Source: Cochliopodium minus (lineage: Eukaryota > Discosea > Himatismenida > Cochliopodiidae). Taken from it: a stretch of DNA of 26,258 nt. Where the stretch lies: the NCBI GenBank assembly GCA_024220525.1, contig JAMYWO010000269.1, positions 22,002 through 48,259 on the forward strand, in the 5' to 3' direction. Below, in pieces: positions 11,155 through 21,236 of this stretch; positions within the stretch are counted from its first letter, which is position 1; each line of letters starts with the position of its first letter. A program made the position numbers and the translations under genes. A model generated the notes under the pieces. That model was not told where the DNA came from. It saw only the letters and a list, made by a program, of their open reading frames with translations, and did no database searches.

Positions 11155-14100
11155 TCAATTTTTGGTAAAGTTGTGCTGACTGATGCTGACAACACTCGAC
11201 AAAATTTCCAAAAGCTTCTTAGGGCCATACCTCGAATTGGGATTGGGATCGACAGTGTTCATCAAGAACTTGTTGAGATTGGTACAAAAGGGGGTGACGT
11301 TAGACAAAACAGAAGGAGGATGATAATCACGTTTATCGATTTTCTCAAAAATATTAGAACCAAGCATAACTTCATAAATCAAACAACCAAAAGAAAAGAC
11401 GTCACATTTCTCATAGTTGACGATTTGTTTGTTTTGGATGGCGAAGAGAACTTCTGGGGGGAGGTTGATTAGGTTTTCTTCGATTTGAGCTTGGTGGAAG
11501 AGCGGATCAAAGGGGATGCTAAAGTCTGGTGCGTTGACGGAGTACTCCATGTTGGTCAGTTGGAAGGTGAACACTCCGCTTTCGACTTTTACGTTGATGT
11601 TTTCGAGTTTTATTGCAGTGTGTGCTATTTCAAAAAGAAAAAATAATTTAATTCTTTTATTAATTATTTTAAAAATAAATTTATTGAAAAAAAGGTTCGA
11701 ATTAAATTCATTTTTTAAAAAAAATTCATCAAATTACATTATAAAAATAATTAAATTATTTACCAATTCCGTTTTTATACAAATGTGCAATACCTGCAGT
11801 AAGATCGCACATCATTTTCATCAAAATTTGTTTTTCTCGCTTCCAGCTTTTCAAATATTCTTTCAAACTGATGTGCTCTCTTTCCATAACTATGTAATGC
11901 GATATGATATTGGGGTTTTCAACTCTTACTTCAAAAATTTTTTGTTGGGTTTGATTTTCTATAGTAAAAAATTATTTTTTTAAAACAATTTAGTTTTTTT
12001 TATTATAGTTTTAAAAAATTGTTTAAATTATTTTTAAATATTTCTGGTTTTAATTTTAGTTTTTTTTTTTTAACCTGTATCACTTTGTTGTGAAAGAAGA
12101 TTTGTAAAATTGCAAAAAGAATTGGAGAATAAGGTTAGGATGTTGGCGTGAGGTGAAAGCGAACTGTAAGACTTCAATTCGTTGTAAAATTTGAATCTCA
12201 AAAAAGAGTTGTCTATTCTGCTTATGTCCTTCAAAACTTTGAATGTGTATTCTCTACCTAAAAAAATCAAAAATTTAAAAAAATTTAAGAAAATAAAAAA
12301 TTAACAAAATTTAAAAATACAATTAAAAAATAAAATATAATGAAAATAATAAATAATAAAAAATAAAAATAATAAAAATGATAAAAATAAAAATAAAAAA
12401 TTAATCAACAAAAAAAAGATTTATTACCTAACTTTAAAGATTTTACTCTGTATACATTATATTCATCGTTGGTGAAGATTTGTTGCAAAATTTTGAAGTC
12501 ATTTATGGCAGATCGACAGAGAATTTGTTGTTCTAAAAAAAAAAATTAATTCAAAAATAAAATAAAAAATAAAATAAAAAAAAATGAAAATAATAATTAA
12601 AAAAAAAATAATTACCAAATAATCTCATGTGAAGTACTTGATTCACTTTGGAATGTTGTTCAGCAAACTTTGAAACTCTCAACAACTCCTCATTTAATTT
12701 CAAAATGAAGGGGTTGGTTAACTGTTCATTGCTCAAAACCACATTTTCATTGATTGTGTTGTTGGCATGACTCAAATGAGGACTGTGTATCACTATTGAA
12801 AGAACAAAAAATAAATGAAATAAAAATTAAAAATTAAATATATAAATTTTTTATAAAAAAAATTCGATTTGATATATCCATATAAATATATACATAATAA
12901 AAAATTTAAAACAAAAAATTTTAAAATAAAAAAATTCTTGTGAAAAATAAAGTAGAAATAAAAAAATTGAATAAAATTCTATTAAAAATTGAATAAAATT
13001 CTATTGAAAAATAAAAAAAAAATAAAAAAATAAATAAAATTTGAAAATAAAAAATTTTGGTTTATTAATTAAACTAAAATCACAATAAAAAATTCTTGTG
13101 AAAAAATAAATAAAAAAAAAAAATATTTCAAATGAAATTCTTATGAAAAAGTTAAAAATTCAAATTTAAACTTTTTCTTTACTTTTTGGACTATTCAAAG
13201 AATTAGTAGAGGGGTCGCTAGGAATATTTACATTTTGTTGTTGTATGTGTGGGTTGTTAATTTGAGAAATAATCTTGAAACTTTCCCATAGTTTTTGTTG
13301 GAGAGAAATGATTTGGTTCTCGCTTTTCTCTAGTTTGAGCTCCAACTCACTCATTTTCTTTTGTCCCTCTTCGTTTGTGTTGTTTTGGAAAGAAAGTTGT
13401 TGAAAATTTTGTGTGATGTATTCTTCTCTTGAGTTCTCCTCTGTTTAAAATTATCAATAAAAAATGTTTTTTAAAAAAATTTATGAAAGAGTGGAAAGAT
13501 AAAAAGAGAACATAAATAAAAATGATCTTAAAAATTAAAAAAAAAATTAATCAAAAAATTTAAAAAAAAAAAATAGGAGAAATTATAAATTATTAATAAA
13601 GCCCAGAAAACATTATTTTTAGATATTAAATTGAAAAAAAAAACCATCAAAAATAAACTTAAAAATAGGAATAATAAAGAATAAATATTTTGAAAAAGAA
13701 AATGATTACTGTTGATGACACTGAGCAAAAGAGAAGAAATATTGGAGTGTCCTTGATTCTCGGCAATCTGCATCGAACTCAAGTTGTCATGAGAAAGGCT
13801 AAAAAGATTGGCATTTTTGCTGACCAAAAGCTTGACGATGTGAATAAACCCGCGTCGGCAAGCGTAATGCAAAGGAGTTTTATCCAAATCAAAAAAGCGA
13901 GAAGAAGCAGTCTCCGGATCAACATTTACACCATAATTGTTGAGAAGAAGTTGTACTAGTTCTACGCTGCCTATTTCACAACTTATGTGGAGAGGTGTTT
14001 TGAGGTTTCCGTATTGTTTTGCTTCTGGATCGGCTCCGTTTTCGAGGAGGAGCTTAACTATTTCGAAGTTACCCTTTTCACAGCTCATGTGGAGAGATGT

Positions 14101-14954
14101 CTTTTTAAAAAAAAAAATGAAAAAAATTGTTTAATAAATTAAAACAGGAAAATAAAAGAGTGATTGTCTTGATCACAATAAAAGGTACTGATGTTTCCCC
14201 TTAAAATAATTTTTGTTTTATTTAATTGATTAATTTTAATTTTTAAAATCAATTCCATAGTGTAAAAAAAAAAACAAACAAATTGGGTTCGAAATCTTAT
14301 TCTTAATACGTATTTCGTATAGAATCTTGATTTTGTAAAATCATCGAGAGATTATCTCCTATTTATTAAATTTTTTTATAAAAAGGTTATATGAATTGGC
14401 TATTCATTGAATATTCTTTTCAATATCAAATTTTCGGTCTATTCTCTATTCTTATTAATCTCAATTATGCAAATTTTTCTGAATTTTGTTCAAAAATTCT
14501 GAAATATTCTATTTGATTTTCGTTTCTTACTTTTTTGAAGCGCGTCACTGTATCTACATTTGCTTTGAATTGCAATAATATTTTCATAATACTTGCAGAT
14601 CCTAAAGTTGTTGCAAGATGGATTGGTTTTTCTTGCAGGAACTTTAAAAAATAAAGAAATATTATATTTATAAACTATGATATCGAAAGAAGAATAAATA
14701 ATTTTACATTCTGTGCAATGGAATTATGGTGAGTTTAAAATTATTTCAATTTTTTACTAAGTAATAATGAAAAGATATTACATCCTATCAAAAGAAATAG
14801 AAATTAATCAATTAATCAGGAAAAAATCAAAAAAAAATTTGATTAATTTTTTTACTCCAATATATTCCACATCTGCACCTTTCTGCAGTAAATCAAAGAC
14901 TAATTGATCTTTATTCGATTTGATGGCGAGCCAAAGTGTTTTATCGAGATCCAT
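11155..14954 (-). CDS. Ankyrin-repeat, coiled-coil pseudokinase
   Basis: Nine exons on the minus strand: 14856-14954, 14531-14641, 13710-14100, 13183-13440, 12616-12792, 12428-12532, 12075-12257, 11764-11958 and 11155-11624 (TGA stop). All phases agree, giving 662 residues. Residues 1-~205 are about six ankyrin repeats (KPIHLA, TSLHMS, TPLHIS, TPLHYA). The next ~90 residues include a probable coiled coil (MSELELKLEKSENQIISLQQ). A kinase fold occupies ~352-650. The beta-3 lysine (TFKVLK, K387), helix-C glutamate (E407), PPE (562-564) and DVFSFG are kept. The catalytic loop reads HTAIKLEN (508-515), so the HRD aspartate is lost, and DFG is replaced by TNM (530-532). The glycine loop is also not recognisable. 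It is therefore predicted to be inactive and to act as a scaffold or allosteric partner. Its targets are unknown. Confidence 0.9.
14103..14530 (-). other. Large complex-sequence intron of the ankyrin pseudokinase
   Basis: This 428-nt stretch lies between the ankyrin exons 14531-14641 and 13710-14100. Unlike most introns here it is not a simple A- or T-run. I checked it for an extra exon, a tRNA and a C/D-box RNA and found none convincing. Joining the flanking exons directly already gives a correctly spaced ankyrin repeat, so no exon is missing. Confidence 0.5.
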
Positions 14955-15127
14955 ATTGATATATGATTGAGATATAATAAGATTTTTTTTTTAAATCGTT
15001 TCCTCCAGGTTAATCTCTGTCTTATAATTCCACAATCTATTTGTGAAATCTATTTTTTTTTATTTTTTTCCAATTTGAAAATAGTTTTATAGTTGCTTCA
15101 AATATTTTTAATTGTATAAAGTTTTTA

Positions 15128-15385
15128 ATTGAATGCATAACTATAATGAGGATCTTTGATGAAAAAAAATATCCAAAATCCATCAAATTTCTTCAAAATA
15201 TTCAAATTTTGTTGGAGATTTTCCAAAAAAACAAGTTCCTCTATCAAAAAAGAAATAATTCCTCTTTGAAAATAAAAATAATAAAGAAAAATCCTTTTCT
15301 TTTTAAAGTTTTTATTTGTACTATCTTTTTTTTTCAAATTCTCAAATTTATTTTGTTTTGGAAATAAATCTTTTCTATTTGTATT
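15128..15385 (-). other. Open frame continuing past the stop of the small ubiquitin-like gene
   Basis: Directly after the TAA at 15386-15388 the same frame stays open for 86 codons, to a TAA at 15125-15127. It reads NTNRKDLFPKQNKFENL and later FLIEELVFLENLQQNLN and DPHYSYAFN. In sequence this A/T-rich an open run of that length is unexpected by chance. It could be a readthrough extension, a separate exon, or a chance open 3' UTR. The plus strand of the same interval also has a 73-codon open frame (15146-15367). I recognise neither. The rest of the gap down to the pseudokinase start (14955-15124) shows nothing. Confidence 0.25.
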
Positions 15386-15955
15386 TTAACCAAGTAAAGA
15401 TGGGAATCTCAATTCATAGTTTTGATTGGTATCAGTGATACCGTTCTCCTTAATAGTTTTGTTCAAATCAAAAATTTTCTTTTCACCACCTCTTTTGCTG
15501 ATTCCCTATTATTAATTCAAAAAGAAAATAAGTTTAAATTCGGTTTATTTGTCTTTAATATTTTTTATTACGTAGATTTTATCAGCTTTAGATTGTGGTC
15601 CTGCTTGTTTTCTAATTTGTTCAACAATTTCAGTAAAAGGATCATCCTCACAAACACGAACAGTATATTTGGAAGTAGGGGTCCTATATTAATACGCAAA
15701 CAAGGTAAATAAAAAAAATTATAAATAATTATATTGAGATCAAAAAAATTTATTAAATTTTTTTTTTTTTTTTTCAAATTCTTCTTTTACCAATTGCTTG
15801 AAAATCCAGCTTGACTTCCACAAGTAACCATTATGGAAAATTGAGTTTTTCCATCCTCTCTACAAAAAATTTTATTTATTATATTATTAATTTAAAGGAA
15901 TTATTGGATTATAATATTCAATTTCTTCTATTTACCTGTATGAAACATTACTCAT
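15386..15955 (-). CDS. Small four-exon protein, possible ubiquitin-like (beta-grasp) fold
   Basis: Exons 15936-15955, 15791-15859, 15572-15683 and 15386-15505 on the minus strand join in phase to a 106-residue protein. No single exon is long, so it is easy to miss. It begins MSNVSYREDGKTQFSIMV. Residues ~36-105 read as strand (KYTVRVCEDDP), helix (FTEIVEQIRKQAG), then IFDLNKTIKENGI and a final strand NYELRF, ending PSLLG before a TAA. That order of strand, helix and strands, with an acidic turn before the helix, resembles a ubiquitin-like fold. I cannot name a family. All four exon joins use GT/AG and the length is plausible. Confidence is moderate for the gene and low for the fold. Confidence 0.6.
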
Positions 15956-16192
15956 TTCAAATTACTCTTTTTATTTCAAAAATATTTGAATTTTTTTTTT
16001 TTTTATATTTTTATATTTTTATTTTATCTGTGGAACTACAAATTCTTGAAAGGAGAAAGAAATATTCATTTGAATATACAATGAAATGAATCAAATTATG
16101 GAATTGGCTTTCAAAAAAAAAAATCAAATCACATCAATAATTTTTTATATAAATAAATATTTTAATTCACTGAATAAAATTTTATGATAATT

Positions 16193-16867
16193 TTAAATAT
16201 CATGAGCAATACCGATAGTAACAAGACCAGAATAACATTTGAATACATTGGATTGTTCAAATTGACATTTTGAAAAATTTTGTTTGTTGGAATCCATACA
16301 TTTCTTAAAATTGGAAAATTCGATAGGACATCCCTCTTTGATGAAACAATCTATTTTACCATCACATTTTGTGAATAATTTTTCATGTTCATCTTTAAGA
16401 GGAAATTCTTCTCTTATTCTTATTTGCTCTTCATTTGATACAGAAATTATCTGTTCGAATTCTTTCAAACATTCTTCTGGTGAAGTCTTTTCTGAGCATA
16501 CTTGGAATGCTTGTGCAAGATCTGGCTTGATTATTTCCCCAACACAGAATAATGACAATAGATACTTTGTCTTACATTCAGGTGCATCCATTCCCTTTTC
16601 ATTTTTTTAGATATTTATTTATTTATTTGAATAAAGAGTTTTATATCAATATATTTATTGATACATGCAATATTTGAGAGTGATCATAAAAGAGAATCGA
16701 GCTTATCCATTATAATTAATAAATTGTATTACCATTTCTTCTATACATTTTGATGCTTCTATTCTTTTTTCATTGCAAATCAATTTGGCATAACAAATGG
16801 TAGGAATAATAAAATCTTTGTGACTCTCTTGAGCAAAAAATTCATCCCAATTGATTTCTTTTTGCAT
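16193..16867 (-). CDS. Cysteine-rich twin-CX9C / GCK-like protein
   Basis: Exons 16733-16867 and 16193-16594 (intron 138 nt, phase 0) give 178 residues. Thirteen cysteines are present. C31-x9-C41 followed by C52-x9-C62, ten residues apart, is the twin CX9C arrangement of CHCH proteins. It is formed only when the two exons are joined, which supports the splice. Further on, EGCPIEFSNFKKCMDSN and FSKCQFEQSNVFKC (C134, C144, C155, C165) resemble a GCK or second CHCH-like unit. Such proteins usually sit in the mitochondrial intermembrane space, where Mia40/Erv1 oxidises them, and assist respiratory or import complexes. No signal peptide or membrane segment is seen. The acceptor (ATGAAAAG) lacks a pyrimidine tract, so the alternative of a shorter gene starting at the ATG 16589-16591 remains possible. 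Confidence 0.7.
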
Positions 16868-17056
16868 ATGATTTTTATTCAATTTTTTTTTTTTCTGAGA
16901 TGATAAGAATTTAAATCAAAATTATTCATTCAATTCAAAAAGAGTAAAGAAAAAGGAAATTGTTTCGAAAAAACAAGGAGATAAATAGTAGGTGACAATG
17001 ATTACAAATAATAAAATTTTTTATTCCATTTTTTTTTTTGTTGCTTTGCTTTGGAC

Positions 17057-18521
17057 TCAAAAAACATAAATAAAAGAAGAAGTTGTGTTTTGAGTTTCTC
17101 TATTGCTAGGTATGACAGCACGGCACAAAGGACAAAAAGAATTAGTGTCAACCCATTTTTCAATACATCCTAAATAAAAATTAATAATTTTTAAAAAAAA
17201 ACCAAGAAAAATTATTAAAAATGTGAACAAAATCATTTAAAAAGTAAAAAATTTACCAACACAGTAGATATGATTACAACTCAACATTACTGGGTCAGTA
17301 AATTTATCTTCCATACATATGGAGCATTTTTCACCACGTTCCAAAATTTCGGACTCTGTTACTTTTCGACCGACTTGATTGGGATAGATTAGTTTACAAA
17401 GAAATCTCATTTTGGCGAGAATGGAAATGAATTTCATGGATAAATAAAAAAAGGAGATCAAATCTGCAACCAAAAAATTTTGGAAATAGTAACACCACAA
17501 AGGAATGGGTATCACAGATCTTATCATATATAAAAAAAAAATTCAAAAAATAATGATAGTTTTAACGTTTAAAAATCGAAAAGATTCTGCTGGTTTTACC
17601 TATAAATATCAAAAAATGTATCGATGAACAAAAATATTTTGGGTTGTACTTCGGTGTAAGAGTCTTTGATCAATAAGAGGAAGAAAGAAGAAACCTTGGC
17701 AAAGATTGTTACACTCCTATTAATTCAATAAAAAAATAAAGTTTTTTTTTTTCAAAGTTAGGAATAAAGTTTAAAAATGATTAATTAAATTGGGAATGGA
17801 TGAAAAGTGTATAATAAGAATATAAATATATATTCGTGGATTTATGTTTGAAGTGTTTGTGAAATAATAATATAAATTTTATATATTTATGGATATTTCA
17901 TAGTTACCTTAGGATGAGATCAGAATAAAGGACATAATACAAAATAGTGGAGATGTATTCCATATCTGTCTTGTTGAAGGTGGTGAAAGATAGAAAGGTG
18001 ACCCTTGATAAAATTGGCTGGAAATAAAAATTGATCAAGAGGAAGAAGGAGATGCAAAATAAGACGAGGATGTTGGGTGTGAAATTCAATTGAGGTGGAT
18101 TCGTGTCTATTTTTTGGAGACACAATGAAAAGCCAATATATATGACGAGATTCAAGAGATAGAAGATGATTGCTGTTTTATATTGGAAGAAATAAAGGAA
18201 TAAAAGCAAGATGGCAAATGATAAATTGGATGAGATGATAAAAGAGAAGATTTGTTGATATTGAGAAGATATATTTATCACATTTTGTTGGATTGTATTC
18301 AAATTTCTTTCATCATTCAATAGTCTGTTAATGGTACTGAAAGACAATCTGTTTATCTCTTCATTCAACTCTTCTCTATTGATATTGTCATCAGTTATCT
18401 GTATGATCTCTTCTTGATTGCTTATTTCTTCAGATTCAGAATTGTTCATATTCAAATCATTTTCAATGTCATTGGAATTGGGTATATTATTTGATGTTGT
18501 ATGATTTTCTCCATAATTCAT
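17057..18521 (-). CDS. RNFT-like multi-pass membrane RING E3 ubiquitin ligase
   Basis: Exons 17908-18521, 17600-17716, 17257-17519 and 17057-17169 join in phase to 368 residues. The N-terminal ~90 residues are polar and rich in N, E and S. Several hydrophobic segments follow (around FAILLLFLYFF, IIFYLLNLVIYIGF, ILVLFCISFFLLI and ADLISFFYLSMKFI). A C-terminal C3HC4 RING uses C309, C312, C325, H327, C330, C333, C344 and C347; its central C-x2-C pair (YCVGC) is created by the last splice. Membrane segments followed by a C-terminal RING with the DPVMLSCNHIYC signature match the RNFT1/RNFT2 family, ER-associated E3 ligases. The start is the ATG at 18519-18521; an in-frame TTG lies just upstream. 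Substrates cannot be read from the sequence. Confidence 0.85.
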
Positions 18522-18553
18522 TCTTCCCAATCAATCAAATATCAATATTTTTT

Positions 18554-18707
18554 TTATTTTTCACTTGCTTCCTCTTTAATTTTTTGCTCAGTTCTCTTTA
18601 ATAATTTTTTTGAATAATGCTTTTGTAAGATGTTTGGGCTTATTCTTAGCATTACAATGATTTTTTTCACTTTTAGGTCTTTTATATCTCCATCGTAAAA
18701 AAATAAA
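18554..18707 (-). other. Unassigned coding-like segment between RNFT-like and PH genes
   Basis: After a CAG at 18708-18710 the minus strand is open for 50 codons to a TAA at 18554-18556, reading FYDGDIKDLKVKKIIVMLR and then NILQKHYSKKLLKRTEQKI. The basic, mixed composition looks more like protein than intergenic DNA. No start exon is visible: 18711-18840 is A/T low-complexity and the PH gene ends with its own stop at 18841. It could be a short ORF from the internal ATG, a leftover exon, or 5' leader of the RNFT-like gene. I do not recognise it. Confidence 0.25.
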
Positions 18708-18840
18708 CTGAATATGATAAAATCAATAAATTAAATTAAATAAAATTAAATAAAAAATATTTAATGTTTGGAAAATTAAAGTAAAAATAAATTAAAGGTA
18801 ATTTCGAGAAAAAAAAAAAAAGCTGGATGGTAAAATACAG

Positions 18841-20238
18841 TTAATCATCCTCCAAAATCTTAAAGAACTGGGCAGAAGAATTGTTGGTATGAATTTCAGT
18901 ATCAGAATTAAACAGAAGATCGTTTCCCTTTGGATTTGAAGACTCCGGGTCAGAATTGTTTCCGTAAGCAAAGGAGTCTTTCGAATCAGTTTTGGAGAGA
19001 GATTTAGAAGAAGAAAAGAGTTTTTTATGGAGATAAGAGTTTTCTTTTTGGAGATGAGTAATCATCTTCTTCAAATTTTCCACATCAGATTCAGTATCGA
19101 GATTGTATTGTACAGAACTAATCTTGATAGGGGAATCTTTATCATTTTTGATGTTAGTATCTTTGTCAAGATCAGTTATTTTGCTGTTAGATTCATCGTT
19201 TGAAGAGCTGGGGGTAGAACTTTCGTTGGAAGATTCTATTTTCACTTCTTTTACATTTTCTAAAGGCAAAGAACTGTCAGACGGGCTTAGATTTACACTT
19301 AGATGTGATCCTTGATTTTGGCTTTGAGGAGAAATTGGAAAAAACTTATGATCTAGTTGAATATCTTTAGATTTTATTATTTGTAAAAGTGATTTAATCT
19401 TTTCATTCAATTTATCTATTTTCTTTTCTTTGTGGAGTAGTTTCTCTTTAAGTTCGAAGATATCCATTGAAAATTTTTCGAATTCTAAAATAAAAAGTCA
19501 GATATTATAAATGGATTTGTTCATAATTTAAATTGAGAATGATATTATTCATTGATTTTGAGCAAATTAAATTTTTAAATTTTATTTTTGAGGTAAATTT
19601 AAAATTGAATTCTCAAATATTTTACCTTTTTGCAATTCTATTTCTTTTGTGAATGAAGATTTTGATGTGGTCAATTTATTGTTATAAATTTGTTGAATAT
19701 TCTTGATTCCATTGATCCAATAATCATATTCATCTTCATTCTCGCATTTTAGATACCTAATACGATTTAAATGAATATATTTTTGTATTTATATCATTCT
19801 TGTTTTACCATATTCTCAAAGGAGTAAGTATGGAAAAGGAATATTCACGATTTTTGACTGTTTTGAGAGTTGCTCCCTTCAAATCAATGAAACCCATAGC
19901 TATTCTTTTCCCTTCATTTTTTTCATCACTAAATGTTTTGTTGACTTTGTAGTAATATAATCTATCGTCTTTCAATTTATTCAAAATAAAATTTATTTCC
20001 ACTTTTATAAATATCAAAAAAAAAAAATTTTTTGAAACCTTTTTGTGTAAACCATCTTCTTTTCCATGATTTTACTTTTATTCCTTGTTTTATAAGATAT
20101 CCTTCCTCAACAATTTTGAAAGGAGGAAAAAAAATAAGTATGATATTTTATATGAAAATTTATAGTTTTTACTAGATTATTCCTTTCTGTTTCATAATTT
20201 TCTATAAAACCATTTGATGAATCTCTTGTATTATACAT
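18841..20238 (-). CDS. PH-domain protein with a coiled-coil and acidic/serine-rich tail
   Basis: Five minus-strand exons, 20173-20238, 20039-20105, 19809-20001, 19626-19756 and 18841-19484, join in phase to 366 residues. After a 22-residue leader, residues 23-~130 form a PH domain: EGYLIKQGIKVKSWKRRWF, LYYYKVN, the strand GFIDLKGA, and a final helix with the invariant tryptophan (EDEYDYWINGI). Basic residues in the first loop (K-x-K-x2-W-K-R-R) are compatible with phosphoinositide binding. A probable coiled coil follows (MDIFELKEKLLHKEKK), then a long serine/aspartate-rich, probably disordered stretch and a second short heptad region (ENLKKMITHLQKENSYL). It likely works as a membrane-targeted adaptor. 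No enzymatic domain is visible. Confidence 0.86.
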
Positions 20239-20444
20239 TTGCTCAAATTTATTTTTTTATTTATTTTTTATTTTTTGATTTTAAAACAAAAATGCATATC
20301 TATTTGTGATTCTTTCAGTTGTATATATAGTTTATATTTTTAAGAAAATATAAATTAAAGTTTTTTAAAAAACAGACAATAAATTTGGAAGTTTAAGTTT
20401 TAGACATTATCCACATTTTTTTCTTTTTGATTGTTGATTGGTGT

Positions 20445-20461
20445 GGTGATAAAAAATCACC
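20445..20461 (-). terminator. Hairpin downstream of histone H2B (possible histone 3' stem-loop)
   Basis: On the minus strand the RNA would read GGUGAU, a five-U loop, then AUCACC: a perfect 6-bp stem 56 nt after the H2B stop codon. Canonical histone mRNA stem-loops also have a 6-bp stem with GG/CC at its base and a U-rich loop of four, soon after the stop. The loop here is one base longer and the inner stem differs from the canonical sequence. Confidence 0.45.
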
Positions 20462-20517
20462 GTTATTTTTTTGGTTTTTTTTGTTTTTTTTAAAAGTTTT
20501 GTACAATTCCCTTTTGC

Positions 20518-20988
20518 TTATTCAGTATTGTATTTAGTAACAGCTTTGGTACCTTCGGACACTGCATGTTTCGCAAGTTCTCCAGGAAGGACAAGTCTCA
20601 CAGCAGTTTGGATTTCTCTGGAAGAGATGGTGGATTTCTTGTTATATCTTGCAAGTCTCCCAGCTTCGGTAGCAATTTGTTCAAAGAGATCATGCACAAA
20701 GGAATCCATTATGACCATTGATTTCTTGGAAATACCAGTATCTGGATGTACTTGTTTCAATACTTTGTAGATATAAGAAGCATATGAAGTATTATTTGGT
20801 TTTTTTCTTTTTTTCTTCTCTTCATCTCCTTCCTTTCCTTCGGTGGATGGTTTTTTTTTGGTTGGTTTCTTTCCTCCTTTTGATTTTCTTTCTCCTTCTT
20901 CAGTGTTTGCAGGTTTCTTCTTTGATGTAGTTTTCTTTGCAGTGGTAGATCTTTTTACATTAACTTCTTCTGGAGCATCTTCAGACAT
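20518..20988 (-). CDS. Histone H2B
   Basis: A single intronless exon codes for 156 residues (ATG 20986-20988, TAA stop). The histone fold is unmistakable: [60 protein letters not shown] and [15 protein letters not shown]. It pairs with H2A in the nucleosome. The N-terminal tail is about 65 residues, roughly twice the usual length, and mixes lysine clusters (KKPTKKKP) with acidic residues; the protein ends NTE instead of the common SSK. It is divergent from the kinesin gene, sharing a 248-nt promoter region with two GCGC-containing elements. It lacks introns although nearly all its neighbours have them, as is common for replication-dependent histones. Confidence 0.97.
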   Translation of the reverse strand: MSEDAPEEVNVKRSTTAKKTTSKKKPANTEEGERKSKGGKKPTKKKPSTEGKEGDEEKKKRKKPNNTSYASYIYKVLKQVHPDTGISKKSMVIMDSFVHDLFEQIATEAGRLARYNKKSTISSREIQTAVRLVLPGELAKHAVSEGTKAVTKYNTE

Positions 20989-21078
20989 ATTTTGATATAA
21001 TAGTATAATAAAACAAAAAGCTTTTTTTTTTTTTATTTATATATTTATGAATATTTTTTTATTTTGTTGTTTTTAAAA

Positions 21079-21104
21079 TGGCGCAAATAAAAAGCGCAAA
21101 AAAA
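21079..21104. promoter_or_regulatory. Paired GCGC elements in the H2B/kinesin divergent promoter
   Basis: TGGCGCAAA at 21079-21087 and GCGCAAAAA starting at 21094 lie 14 nt apart (core to core), about 95 nt upstream of the H2B ATG and 140-158 nt upstream of the kinesin ATG. The first shares the TGGCGCAAA word with the H1 upstream element. They are the only G+C-rich patches in this otherwise A/T promoter and resemble E2F/DP half-sites. Confidence 0.55.
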
Positions 21105-21236
21105 TCAAAAATTTAAAAAATAACTGAAATATAAATACATTATCCATTCTAATAAATTAACTGACCATATTTAATTTATAAAAAAACCGCTTATAATTCT
21201 TTTATAAAGAAAAGAGAATACCCAATTATTAAGAAA

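Noticed and set aside
14281-14300. GGGTTCGAAATC, resembling a tRNA T-loop (B box), in a pseudokinase intron
   Set aside because: No A box, acceptor stem or anticodon arm can be drawn around it on either strand. A similar GGTTCGAATT near 11694 was rejected for the same reason.
14700-14745. Extra short exon (HNSIAQN) within the first pseudokinase intron
   Set aside because: No AG acceptor precedes it in frame, and joining 14856-14954 directly to 14531-14641 already gives correctly spaced ankyrin repeats.
15422-15712. 96-codon plus-strand open frame over the small ubiquitin-like gene
   Set aside because: The minus strand gives four in-phase GT/AG exons with mixed protein-like composition; the plus frame is dominated by F, N, L and I, and crosses those introns.
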